A stretch of DNA of 64,000 nucleotides from Myroides albus. GTDB lineage: Bacteria; Bacteroidota; Bacteroidia; Flavobacteriales; Flavobacteriaceae. The notes beneath the pieces are model-generated. The model saw only the letters and a list, made by a program, of their open reading frames with translations, was not told the DNA's origin and did no database searches. The stretch lies in the NCBI RefSeq assembly GCF_009711045.1, contig NZ_WMJX01000003.1, positions 81,966 to 145,965 of the forward strand. The letters run 5' to 3'. Within the stretch, counting starts at the first letter, position 1. The number at the start of each line of letters is the position of its first letter. This document shows positions 1 to 8,075 of the stretch, one piece after another. The position numbers and the translations under genes were made by a program.

Positions 1-398
1 AATCCTTTTTCTACGTCTTGAGAATAAGCTTTAGCTTGCTTATCTTTCTCAAGTAGGACTTTTCTTATTCCTTCTTTTCCATAAGAAGATTCTGTAGGTC
101 CTTCAAGTGGTGTACCAGGCATCCCCATATACCACTTCATTTTATTATCACCTCCAATTAGAACAGTCATTGTACGATTCTCATCAACCTTAATTTTTTC
201 CTCTTTAGGAATATCTTCAGATTTATCAGGCATCGCCAAGTTCATTGATTGAGGCTTATTCATTGATGTTGTCAACATAAAGAATGTAATCAATAAGAAT
301 GCTAAGTCAACCATCGCTGTTAAGTCAACTCCGGCATTTTGTTTCTTACTTCTTACTTTTTTATCCTTGTCGCCACCACCTGTATTTAATTCAGCCAT
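1..398 (-). CDS. ExbD/TolR-type biopolymer transport protein (partial, C-terminus outside window)
   Basis: This inner-membrane subunit belongs to a proton-motive-force energiser that drives TonB-dependent outer-membrane transport. The ATG lies at 396-398 on the minus strand and the frame stays open to base 1, so the C-terminal part is missing. The N-terminus is a charged cytoplasmic tail (about 25 residues) followed by one membrane helix with the family's conserved aspartate (D31, in TAMVDLAFLL). The gene follows a second exbD and an exbB on the same strand, the usual flavobacterial order ExbB-ExbD-ExbD, and tonB may follow beyond the window edge. Family assignment is firm. The substrate receptors it serves cannot be read from sequence. 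Confidence 0.9.
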   Translation of the reverse strand, partial: MAELNTGGGDKDKKVRSKKQNAGVDLTAMVDLAFLLITFFMLTTSMNKPQSMNLAMPDKSEDIPKEEKIKVDENRTMTVLIGGDNKMKWYMGMPGTPLEGPTESSYGKEGIRKVLLEKDKQAKAYSQDVEKG

Positions 399-418
399 TT
401 ACAGTATCTTTTTAATGA

Positions 419-1036
419 TTAAAAATCTTCATTTCTCAAACCTGTAACCAAGAAAAACTTGTTTACTCTTTGCTCCTGAAGAATGTTCATAACTTTTTTA
501 ACTTGAGGGAATTCTTCTTCAGCATCCCCTTTGATAGCAACGTTTAAGACAAGTTCATTCTTTTCTTTGGCAACAAGACGTGCACATTGAACCCAATCTT
601 TTAATTGGTTATTTAGTGAATCTGTAGGTATACCACTTTGTGATGCACTTTGTTTTGTACGAACATCAGCTGGCAAACTTAGAAAGCTTTTTAATTCATT
701 CATTGGAGAACCGATTCCCTCCAAATATGAAAATGCTAGCTTCTCATCCTCACTAAAAGTAATATTGTAACGCTCACCCATTTTTTCAAGAGTAGCTTTA
801 CGATCTTCTTTTCCTAATACTCCAAAGAATACTTTACCTTCACCAAGTGTTACAGTAGCTAAGTTACTTTCAGGTAATTTAGTTTGAACTGTCGAATTTG
901 GTGTATCTACTGGTAATGGCTCCGGAAGTTTAGCTGTAGAAGTTAATACGAAGAAAGTCAAAAGTAGGAAAGACACGTCACACATCGCGGTCATATCCAC
1001 TCTCATACTTTTCTTTTTCATTTTACCTTTTGCCAT
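419..1036 (-). CDS. ExbD/TolR-type biopolymer transport protein, long form
   Basis: This is the second ExbD paralogue, 205 aa, longer than the roughly 140 aa of classical ExbD. It has a lysine-rich cytoplasmic N-terminus, one membrane helix (about residues 17-34) carrying the essential-type aspartate D20 in TAMCDVSFLLL, and a periplasmic domain. The extra length sits between the helix and the C-terminal domain, around residues 70-140. It lies 75 bases downstream of exbB and 20 bases upstream of the other exbD, so the three are probably co-transcribed. Two different ExbD proteins with one ExbB is common in Bacteroidota. A heteromeric ExbD dimer is my inference. Confidence 0.9.
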   Translation of the reverse strand: MAKGKMKKKSMRVDMTAMCDVSFLLLTFFVLTSTAKLPEPLPVDTPNSTVQTKLPESNLATVTLGEGKVFFGVLGKEDRKATLEKMGERYNITFSEDEKLAFSYLEGIGSPMNELKSFLSLPADVRTKQSASQSGIPTDSLNNQLKDWVQCARLVAKEKNELVLNVAIKGDAEEEFPQVKKVMNILQEQRVNKFFLVTGLRNEDF

Positions 1037-1111
1037 TGATTAGATCTTTTGATTAAGTTTTGCCAAAGGCAAATCCCAATCTATTAATACTTTATTTAAC
1101 TTAACCTTTAA

Positions 1112-1948
1112 TTATTTTACTAACCCTTTGAATCTTCTGTAAGATTGAGTAATAGCAAAACCAGCTTCGTCAATAGAGTAAGTTAATCTATCAATTTTTG
1201 TAGTAAATGAGTTATACATTACGATTGCTAATGTAGAAGTACCAATACCTGTTGCAGTACATACTAACGCTTCAGAAATACCTGTTGCTAATGCAGCTGA
1301 GTCAGGAGTACCAGAAGTTGCTAAAGCAGAGAACGCTTTAATCATACCTGTTACTGTTCCTAATAATCCAACTAACGTACCAATAGATACTAATGTAGCT
1401 AATACAATCATATTTCTCTCTAACATTGGCATCTCTAATGTTGTAGCTTCCTCGATTTCTTTTTGAATAGCCTCAGTAGCTTCTTCACTACTAAAACCTT
1501 CTTTTTTCATCTCTTCGTATTTAATTAATCCAGCTTTTACAACGTTAGCAACTGACCCTTGTTGAGCGTCACATGCTTCCATAGCTTCGTTAATTCTACC
1601 AGCATTGATGCTTGCTTGAATTTCTTGTACGAATTTCCCAACATTTCCTTTTCCTGATGCTTTAGAAATCACAAAGAATCTCTCAATTGAGAAAACTACA
1701 GTCATTGTTAATAATCCAATTAACGCCGCTACTACAATTCCTCCTTTATAAACCATTCCCATGAAGTTTCCTGGAAGTGGGTGTCCATTTGGATCTCCAT
1801 TCTCAAAGTTAGATGGAGCTCCCATTACATACTGCCAAATAACATATCCAAATAATATACATAGCACAACTGCTGCAGATGCAATTACTCTACTTGCTCC
1901 TGAACTAGAACTTTTTTTCTCAACTGATTCGTTTGATACGTTTGTCAT
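1112..1948 (-). CDS. MotA/TolQ/ExbB proton channel family protein
   Basis: Proton-channel subunit (278 aa) that pairs with ExbD to power TonB. Hydrophobic segments lie near residues 20-40, 70-90, 180-200 and 220-245. The family signature region (LVSIGTLVGLLGTVTGMI, then GISEALVCTATGIGTSTLA) is intact in the C-terminal half. It has an extra N-terminal membrane segment compared with E. coli ExbB, a common flavobacterial variant. It is the first gene of the minus-strand exbB-exbD-exbD group, and a -7 promoter box lies 76 bases upstream of the start. Function is firm at family level. Confidence 0.92.
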   Translation of the reverse strand: MTNVSNESVEKKSSSSGASRVIASAAVVLCILFGYVIWQYVMGAPSNFENGDPNGHPLPGNFMGMVYKGGIVVAALIGLLTMTVVFSIERFFVISKASGKGNVGKFVQEIQASINAGRINEAMEACDAQQGSVANVVKAGLIKYEEMKKEGFSSEEATEAIQKEIEEATTLEMPMLERNMIVLATLVSIGTLVGLLGTVTGMIKAFSALATSGTPDSAALATGISEALVCTATGIGTSTLAIVMYNSFTTKIDRLTYSIDEAGFAITQSYRRFKGLVK

Positions 1949-2023
1949 CTTTTTAAAAATTTAATTCTTTTTTTTTCAATTATTACTTATTACTTTTTTC
2001 TCTTTTAGAACATATGAGAGTCG

Positions 2024-2031
2024 CAAATTTA
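2024..2031 (-). promoter_or_regulatory. -7 promoter box for exbB-exbD-exbD
   Basis: The minus strand reads TAAATTTG, an exact match to the Bacteroidota -7 element TAnnTTTG, upstream of the exbB start. No convincing -33 TTTG is at the expected spacing, so confidence is moderate. It shares the 340-base gap at 1949-2288 with the promoter of the divergent gene. Nothing else was recognised in that gap. Confidence 0.5.
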
Positions 2032-2242
2032 TGTTTTTAGATGAAATAAAAAAATTAAAAACAATATTTTTAAAATTAATCCATCTCATTTAACACTAAT
2101 ATAATTTAACAACCTCGTATTAAAAGAAAATGTTAAGCAAAGGTAAAGATAACAACTCTAAATGAAATAATCTACATAGATTTTTACATTACCTTTAAAT
2201 TTAACATTTCGAAATTAAACAAAATATAATTTTTCTTTCTTT

Positions 2243-2250
2243 TATCTTTG
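2243..2250 (+). promoter_or_regulatory. -7 promoter box for the HerA-like ATPase gene
   Basis: TATCTTTG matches the TAnnTTTG consensus 38 bases before the start codon of the gene at 2289. No clear -33 motif is visible. Confidence 0.5.
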
Positions 2251-2288
2251 TGCTAATGTATAAAATTTTTCACATTTCAACTTAAGTT

Positions 2289-3815
2289 ATGACAAAAGAA
2301 AACTTCACCCAGACAATCAATAGTGGATATTCCTTTAAAGGAGATTTTATTACTATCGGTGCTGCCAAATTTAATGAGGAAATTCAGCCTAATCACTTCA
2401 TCAATATTCCTCTTAAAACCATTAATAGACACGGACTTATCGCTGGAGCTACTGGTACGGGTAAAACCAAAACTATACAAGTATTATCTGAACAGTTATC
2501 TGCAAAAGGTATTCCAATTTTAATGATGGACATCAAAGGAGACTTCAGTGGAATTGCTCAAGCTGGTACAGAAAATGAATTTATTAAGAATAGACATTCG
2601 CAAATGAACCTAACTTTTGCTGCGAGTAGCTTTCCTGTAGAATTGATGACTATTTCTGAACAGAATGGAGTTCGACTAAGAGCAACCTTGACAGAGTTTG
2701 GTCCAATACTGTTTAGTAGAATCCTTGATTTAAATGAAACTCAAAGTGGAATTGTATCTCTAATATTCAAATATTGTGATGATAAAAAATTACCACTTTT
2801 AGATTTAAAAGATTTTAAAAAGACATTACAATTCCTTACAAATGAAGGAAAAGAAGAAATAGAAGCCGATTATGGTAGAATATCTGCTTCTTCTACGGGA
2901 GCTATTATTCGCAAACTAATCGAAATCGAACAGCAAGGAGGAGAACTTTTCTTTGGTGAACCCTCTTTTGATATTCAAGATTTAATGCGTGTAGATGACA
3001 GAGGCTTCGGTTATGTGAATATCTTAAGACTAACGGATATTCAAGACAAACCTAAGTTATTCTCTACTTTTATGCTTAATTTACTTGCACAAGTTTACTC
3101 GCAAATGCCAGAACAAGGGGATAGCGGACAACCTGAATTAGTAATTTTTATAGATGAAGCTCACTTGATCTTTAATGAGGCAAGCAAAACATTACTCAAT
3201 CAAATTGAAACTATTATAAAGCTAATTCGCTCTAAAGGTATTGGTATCTATTTTATTACCCAAAATCCCACAGATATCCCGAATGGTGTTCTCTCTCAAT
3301 TGGGCTTAAAAATCCAACATGCACTACGCGCTTTTACTGAAAAAGACAGAAAAGCAATCAAAACAGCATCTGAAAACTTCCCCTCTACTGATTTCTACAA
3401 AACAAATGAGATCATTACTCAATTGGGAACAGGTGATGCTTTAGTTACAGCACTAAACGAAAAAGGGATACCTACTCCCTTGGCAGTTTGCGCCATGAGA
3501 GCTCCAATGAGTAGAATGGATATATTGTCACAAGCTGAAATAGATGATATTATATCTAAATCTAAACTAACACCTAAATACAACGAATACTTTGACAGAG
3601 AAAGTGCTTATGAAATACTTACCGCCAAATTAGAGCAATTAGAAAGTGAAAAAGAGAACAACAAAACTCCTTCCAAGACATCTTCTACCAGTTCTAAGTC
3701 AGACAACAGCGATTTGACAAAAGGCATTCTAAAAGTTGTCACAAGTGCTACCTTCATTAGAGGCGCTTTTGGAATCCTAAACAAGATGATGAACAACAAC
3801 AAGAAAAAGAAATAA
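2289..3815 (+). CDS. HerA-like/DUF853 ATP-binding protein
   Basis: Predicted cytoplasmic P-loop ATPase of the DUF853 family (E. coli YjgR type), related to HerA/FtsK DNA-pumping ATPases, 508 aa. The Walker A motif GATGTGKT is at residues 53-60, a Walker-B-like IDEAH is near residue 288, and FITQNP near residue 333 fits a sensor segment. The C-terminus has a serine/threonine/lysine-rich linker (about residues 455-475) and ends in a lysine run. It is a single gene with its own promoter and ends in a shared hairpin terminator. The biological substrate of this family is not established. No nuclease (NurA-like) partner is adjacent, so a DNA-repair role is not supported by context. Confidence 0.85.
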   Translation: MTKENFTQTINSGYSFKGDFITIGAAKFNEEIQPNHFINIPLKTINRHGLIAGATGTGKTKTIQVLSEQLSAKGIPILMMDIKGDFSGIAQAGTENEFIKNRHSQMNLTFAASSFPVELMTISEQNGVRLRATLTEFGPILFSRILDLNETQSGIVSLIFKYCDDKKLPLLDLKDFKKTLQFLTNEGKEEIEADYGRISASSTGAIIRKLIEIEQQGGELFFGEPSFDIQDLMRVDDRGFGYVNILRLTDIQDKPKLFSTFMLNLLAQVYSQMPEQGDSGQPELVIFIDEAHLIFNEASKTLLNQIETIIKLIRSKGIGIYFITQNPTDIPNGVLSQLGLKIQHALRAFTEKDRKAIKTASENFPSTDFYKTNEIITQLGTGDALVTALNEKGIPTPLAVCAMRAPMSRMDILSQAEIDDIISKSKLTPKYNEYFDRESAYEILTAKLEQLESEKENNKTPSKTSSTSSKSDNSDLTKGILKVVTSATFIRGAFGILNKMMNNNKKKK

Positions 3816-3820
3816 TAGCA

Positions 3821-3850
3821 AAAAAGAGAAGGTTCTTACCTTCTCTTTTT
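3821..3850. terminator. Bidirectional Rho-independent terminator
   Basis: A 12-bp stem (AAAAAGAGAAGG / CCTTCTCTTTTT) with a 6-base loop lies between the convergent HerA-like and KMO genes. It has A/T runs on both sides, so it can serve both strands. Confidence 0.85.
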
Positions 3851-5185
3851 TTATAATCTTTTTAGTATTTCCTTTTCAATCGCTTCCGTATCCCAAATCA
3901 ATGCAATTTCTTCAATTTGCATGATATCATCCATTATACTCTTTTGTTTGTCTCCTATTTCTAATGCTTTGAGATAACTATCATCACTAAAAGTAACCCT
4001 ATCGTAAAGAGGTAGCCAAAGTTTAGGGTACTTCTTAGAAAAGTTCACTTCTATTTTCTTCCTCAACAAAAACATAGTATCTGCCGTGGACGCACTCATT
4101 TCTTCAAAGTTGCGATAAGACAACTCTGCTATAGCATCCCCATTGGGTTTTCGATTTTCCTGATAAGCCTTAAATACTTCCTTCCAATTGCGTTCAGTAC
4201 AATTGTCAATAATTCGACTTAAAACATAAATATCTTCCAAACCTGCATTTAATCCCTGCCCATAAAACGGCACTACAGCATGAGCTGCATCTCCTATCAG
4301 GGCAACTTTACCTTCATATACCCAAGGAAAACATTTCATGGTAACCAATGAATTTACAGGATTTTCTTGATATAAAGCTAAGTAATCAGGAATTAACTCT
4401 TTCACCTCAGAAAAGAAGGTTTCAAAAAACACTTCAATTTCCTCAACGGACTGAATACTCTCAAAGGACACCTTTCCTTTATACGGTAGAAACAGCGTAC
4501 AAGTAAATGAACCATCGGTATTAGCTAAAGCGATAAACATAAAATCCTTTCTCGGCCATATATGGAATAGATTTGGCGAAAGTTTGTGTTTTCCAGCAGC
4601 ATCTGCAGGTATGATAAACTCTTTATACCCCAATTCCAAATAAGACTGCTGATATTCGAACATACTTTGTTTCTGCATCCTATGGCGAACGCGTGAATAA
4701 GCTCCATCGGCACCAAAAATAACATCGTATTTAATTGACGTCCACTTATCTCTCTCTTCCTTAGCAGTGTACAAAAGTCCTTGATCTAAATCCACATCCC
4801 AAATAGGCGTATCAAAACAGAACTCAACTCCAAATCGCTCTGCAATAGTAATTAACTCTTTATTGAGATTTCCCCTGGATATTGCCCAGATAGCAGAATC
4901 ACCATTTACGCTATAAGGTTGAATACTCTGTTGTTTGTCTATGGTATGTATAGCACGACTATGCATGGGAATTGCCAATTGTTTGACTTCATCTTCTATA
5001 CCGATTTCCCTAAGCGTTTTCCACCCTCTATCAGACATTGCCAAATTGATTGATCTTCCTTTAAAATCCATATGGCGTATATCAATACTTTTATCATAAA
5101 CTACAACATCAAAGCCTTTTTGCTTTAAACTAATTGCCAGTACCACTCCAACTAACCCACTTCCCACAACAGCTATACTATTCAT
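3851..5185 (-). CDS. kmo: Kynurenine 3-monooxygenase
   Basis: FAD- and NADPH-dependent hydroxylase that converts L-kynurenine to 3-hydroxykynurenine in tryptophan degradation and quinolinate/NAD synthesis, 444 aa. The dinucleotide-binding GxGxxG (G8, G10, G13) opens the protein. The R-S-I-N-L-A-M-S stretch near residue 45 is typical of KMO. The flavin motif VALIGDAAHAVVPFYGQG lies near residues 290-310. The length fits the family. It shares the strand with kynureninase and an arginase-family gene upstream. Tryptophan 2,3-dioxygenase and a formamidase, needed before this step, are not in the window. Assignment is strong. Confidence 0.93.
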   Translation of the reverse strand: MNSIAVVGSGLVGVVLAISLKQKGFDVVVYDKSIDIRHMDFKGRSINLAMSDRGWKTLREIGIEDEVKQLAIPMHSRAIHTIDKQQSIQPYSVNGDSAIWAISRGNLNKELITIAERFGVEFCFDTPIWDVDLDQGLLYTAKEERDKWTSIKYDVIFGADGAYSRVRHRMQKQSMFEYQQSYLELGYKEFIIPADAAGKHKLSPNLFHIWPRKDFMFIALANTDGSFTCTLFLPYKGKVSFESIQSVEEIEVFFETFFSEVKELIPDYLALYQENPVNSLVTMKCFPWVYEGKVALIGDAAHAVVPFYGQGLNAGLEDIYVLSRIIDNCTERNWKEVFKAYQENRKPNGDAIAELSYRNFEEMSASTADTMFLLRKKIEVNFSKKYPKLWLPLYDRVTFSDDSYLKALEIGDKQKSIMDDIMQIEEIALIWDTEAIEKEILKRL

Positions 5186-5295
5186 TCCTTTATTTTATTT
5201 GTTTTGTTATTAAAATCTCGAAACATTGTTTGATACTCTTTCTCTAAAAAATCAAACTTTCTCTACCTTTAAGTACCCCCTAAATCACAAGCCTA

Positions 5296-5457
5296 ATGAA
5301 GCACTTACTATGGACAGCAGCCACTATCTTACTATCTTTTTGGTATATTATGCACTTTATATTCAAAACGGATAGTATGTTTAAACAGATCTTTTTAATT
5401 GCAGCAATAAGTATTGCAATATATAATATAATCATCAATCCCTATCCTAAAAAATAA
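5296..5457 (+). CDS. Small hydrophobic membrane protein, 53 aa
   Basis: A short ORF on the plus strand (ATG at 5296, TAA at 5455-5457) encodes 53 residues. Two hydrophobic segments lie at about residues 4-23 and 31-47, separated by a charged KTDSMFK turn, and the C-terminus NPYPKK is basic. This looks like a two-helix membrane peptide. It is the only plus-strand ORF between KMO and the arginase-family gene, and its stop codon lies inside the arm of a strong terminator hairpin. That placement is typical of a real gene end. I recognise no family. It could be a chance ORF, but coding-like codons and the terminator placement argue for a gene. Confidence 0.55.
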   Translation: MKHLLWTAATILLSFWYIMHFIFKTDSMFKQIFLIAAISIAIYNIIINPYPKK

Positions 5458-5484
5458 GAGTCCCTAAGGGACTCTTATTTTTTT
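5454..5484. terminator. Terminator overlapping the small ORF's stop codon
   Basis: A perfect 11-bp stem (ATAAGAGTCCC / GGGACTCTTAT, 5454-5478) with a 3-base loop is followed by a T run on the plus strand. An A run on the other side lets it also serve the minus-strand arginase-family gene. Confidence 0.85.
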
Positions 5485-5495
5485 ATAAAACTTTA

Positions 5496-6581
5496 CTATT
5501 TCTTAAACTCTATCTTCTGACCTACAGCTAAACCTTGTGATTTAGCAAAAGCGCCACACATGTGAAACAGCAGCCTTGCACCGACATTACCATCCCAATC
5601 ATCATCACCTGGAGCAACCTCTACTAAGTCCATTCCAATAATCTGCTTGTTAGATTCTGATAATCGAGTAATCATATAAGTCGCTTGTTCATAAGTTAAC
5701 CCTCCTGGTACTGGTGTACCTGTATTAGGACAATACCATGCTAATAGAGCGTCAATATCAAAACTAACAGCTACTTTTTCAGGTAATGAAGCAATTATTT
5801 GATCACATTTATCTTTCCAGCTCATTCCTTCAAACTCATCTTTCTTCAAATCTGCATCAGTATGCACTAGCACTCTACCATCAGCTTCTACTACTGTTGC
5901 CACTTCTTGTTCACAGAAATCGCGAATACCTACTTGTACTATTGTTTTTACTTGAGGTAATTTTAAAGTATTGAACATAATAGACGCATGCGAATACGTA
6001 AACCCTTCATAAGCATCTCTTAAATCCATATGCGCATCAAAGTGTAAAATACCGAAAGAATCGTGATGTTTTGCTAATGCATTGTAATATCCCAATGGAG
6101 TACTGTGATCTCCTCCTAATAATACTACGCGTTTTCCTTTTGCCATCCAGTAAGATACTTTCTCTTCTACTTCTTTGTGAAATTTATCACACACGGCATT
6201 AATTGTATCTAAATCTTTTTGCAACTCTGGTAAGTCCGCAATGTTCTCACCATTCTCAAGTGCTTCAATGATTGGCTGAGCCATTTCTTTATACTTTGCA
6301 CTATCTGTTGCCCAATGTTCTGGAGCTTCATCTATATAAATACCCAATTTCCATAAATCAGGATATTGTTGGTGTAATAAGTCTACTTGATAAGAAGCTT
6401 CTAATATAGCTTCTGGCCCTTCTGACGCCCCGGCTCCATAACTTACTGTAACTTCCCAAGGTACAGGAACTACAATTACCTCACTCTCATCTGCTGTGAA
6501 TGGAAGCCCATAAATTGTTGCATCAGCTAATCCTGGTTGAGAAGGATCGAAATTAGCTATCTTTTGCTGTTTTGTTGACAT
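5496..6581 (-). CDS. Arginase/agmatinase/formimidoylglutamase-family hydrolase
   Basis: Binuclear manganese ureohydrolase fold, 361 aa. All six canonical metal ligands can be placed: H159 (GGDHS), D182, H184 and D186 (DAHMD), and D275 and D277 (SFDID). The later PNTGTPVPGG and the EVAP segment near residue 321 are also family marks. The usual D-P after DIDxx is replaced by L-A (DIDALLAWYCP). The substrate is uncertain: agmatinase and formimidoylglutamase are the default labels. The gene lies between kynureninase (64 bases upstream) and KMO, with no histidine- or polyamine-pathway gene nearby. A role in the kynurenine route is therefore possible, but this is inference from context only. Confidence 0.85.
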   Translation of the reverse strand: MSTKQQKIANFDPSQPGLADATIYGLPFTADESEVIVVPVPWEVTVSYGAGASEGPEAILEASYQVDLLHQQYPDLWKLGIYIDEAPEHWATDSAKYKEMAQPIIEALENGENIADLPELQKDLDTINAVCDKFHKEVEEKVSYWMAKGKRVVLLGGDHSTPLGYYNALAKHHDSFGILHFDAHMDLRDAYEGFTYSHASIMFNTLKLPQVKTIVQVGIRDFCEQEVATVVEADGRVLVHTDADLKKDEFEGMSWKDKCDQIIASLPEKVAVSFDIDALLAWYCPNTGTPVPGGLTYEQATYMITRLSESNKQIIGMDLVEVAPGDDDWDGNVGARLLFHMCGAFAKSQGLAVGQKIEFKK

Positions 6582-6602
6582 CTATATAGTTATTATTTTT
6601 TG

Positions 6603-6610
6603 CAAATTTA
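6603..6610 (-). promoter_or_regulatory. -7 promoter box for the arginase-family gene
   Basis: The minus strand reads TAAATTTG (TAnnTTTG consensus), 21 bases before the ATG. It suggests the gene can be transcribed independently of kynU, which ends only 36 bases upstream. No -33 element was found. Confidence 0.45.
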
Positions 6611-6645
6611 AAATTATAATTCAATCTCTAAAACTCTGATTAAAA

Positions 6646-7923
6646 CTATATTATTCGACTTGCTTTCTTTAAAATCTGTCCAAAATTAAAAACGTCTTCA
6701 TAAGAAGTATAAAGTGGTACTGGAGCAAGTCTAACCACATTCGGTTCACGCCAATCTACAATAACTCCTTGTTCCATAAGGTATTTAAATAAGTTCTTAC
6801 CCTTGCCATGCAGAAAGAGAGACACCTGACTTCCTCTCTCTGATGAATTTTGAGGTGTTATTACTTCATAGGAGGCTTGTTCTTCATTTGCAATATCTTG
6901 CAGTACAAATTCCAAATAAGCCGTTATCTTATCCCTTTTCTCTATCAAAGCCTTCATACCAACCTCAGCAAACATTTCAACAGAAGCTAAATAGGGTGCT
7001 AAACTTAAAATAGAAGGATTACTTATTTGCCATCCGTCAGCAGAGTGAATAGGATCAAAATCTTGTTCCATTAAAAATCGCTTCTCTTTATTGTGTCCCC
7101 ACCATCCACCAAGGCGAACAATACTTTCATCGTCGTGGTAGCGCTCGTGAACAAAACACCCTGAAGCACTTCCTGGTCCAGCATTCATATATTTATAACT
7201 ACACCATGCTGCAAAGTCAACATTCCACTCGTGTAATTTCAATTCAATATTTCCCGCAGCATGTGCCAAATCCCAACCAACTTTTGCCCCCTGTTCTTGA
7301 GCAGAAGCAGTTATCTTTTCAATATCTAAGACTTGGCCAGTATAGTAATTTAGTCCGCCCATTAACACTAAAGCCAACTCCTCACCTGCTTCCTCAATAG
7401 CAGCTAAAATATCTTCTGTTCTGAAATTGTGTTCTCCCTTTCTTCGCTTCACCTCAATAATAGTCTCTTTTGGATCTAATCCATGTACCTTCACTTGAGA
7501 TTGAATCATATATTGATCACTGGGAAATGCTTTTTCTTCACAGATGATTTTATAGCGTTGTGCTGTTGGCTTGTAAAAGGAAATCATCATCAAATGCAGA
7601 TTTACAGTCAGTGTATTCATAACTGTAATTTCTTCTGGAAGGGCTCCAACAATTGCACTTAAAGGCTCACGAAATCTTTCGTGATAATCCCACCAAGGTT
7701 TATCAGCATAAAAATGCCCCTCAACAGCCAACTCTCCCCAGTCCTTCATTACCTCATTTACATATTCAACAGCTCTTTTGGGCTGTAATCCAAGCGAATT
7801 ACCTGTAAAGTAAATAGCATCCTTTCCATTTACTTTTGGAAAGTTAAATTCGCTTCTGTACTTAGCAAGGGGATCTTTTTCATCCAAACTCTTGGCATAA
7901 GCAAGTATATTCTTAAAAGTCAT
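6646..7923 (-). CDS. kynU: Kynureninase
   Basis: PLP enzyme that cleaves kynurenine or 3-hydroxykynurenine to anthranilate or 3-hydroxyanthranilate plus alanine, 425 aa. Visible marks are the N-terminal YFTGNSLGLQP motif, the cofactor-binding region GWDLAHAAGN, and the Schiff-base lysine in WCSYKYMNAGPGS near residue 240, followed by LGGWWGH. The length is normal. It is the first of the minus-strand kynurenine group and works with the KMO at 3851-5185. Assignment is strong. Confidence 0.95.
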   Translation of the reverse strand: MTFKNILAYAKSLDEKDPLAKYRSEFNFPKVNGKDAIYFTGNSLGLQPKRAVEYVNEVMKDWGELAVEGHFYADKPWWDYHERFREPLSAIVGALPEEITVMNTLTVNLHLMMISFYKPTAQRYKIICEEKAFPSDQYMIQSQVKVHGLDPKETIIEVKRRKGEHNFRTEDILAAIEEAGEELALVLMGGLNYYTGQVLDIEKITASAQEQGAKVGWDLAHAAGNIELKLHEWNVDFAAWCSYKYMNAGPGSASGCFVHERYHDDESIVRLGGWWGHNKEKRFLMEQDFDPIHSADGWQISNPSILSLAPYLASVEMFAEVGMKALIEKRDKITAYLEFVLQDIANEEQASYEVITPQNSSERGSQVSLFLHGKGKNLFKYLMEQGVIVDWREPNVVRLAPVPLYTSYEDVFNFGQILKKASRII

Positions 7924-8026
7924 GATATATAGAGTGTTTTCAATAACTATTAACTGTAAATTTAATCCTTTTTAAACAAACAAACTCCTAAATATAAGAT
8001 AAAACCCTCCTTCGTATTTGACATAA

Positions 8027-8057
8027 AAAAAGCCTTTGAGAGACTCAAAGGCTTTTT
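8027..8057. terminator. Rho-independent terminator after queA
   Basis: A 14-bp perfect stem (AAAAAGCCTTTGAG / CTCAAAGGCTTTTT) with a 3-base loop lies 19 bases beyond the queA stop on the minus strand, where it is followed by a T-rich run. Confidence 0.85.
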
Positions 8058-8075
8058 AAATTATCATTTAATCTA

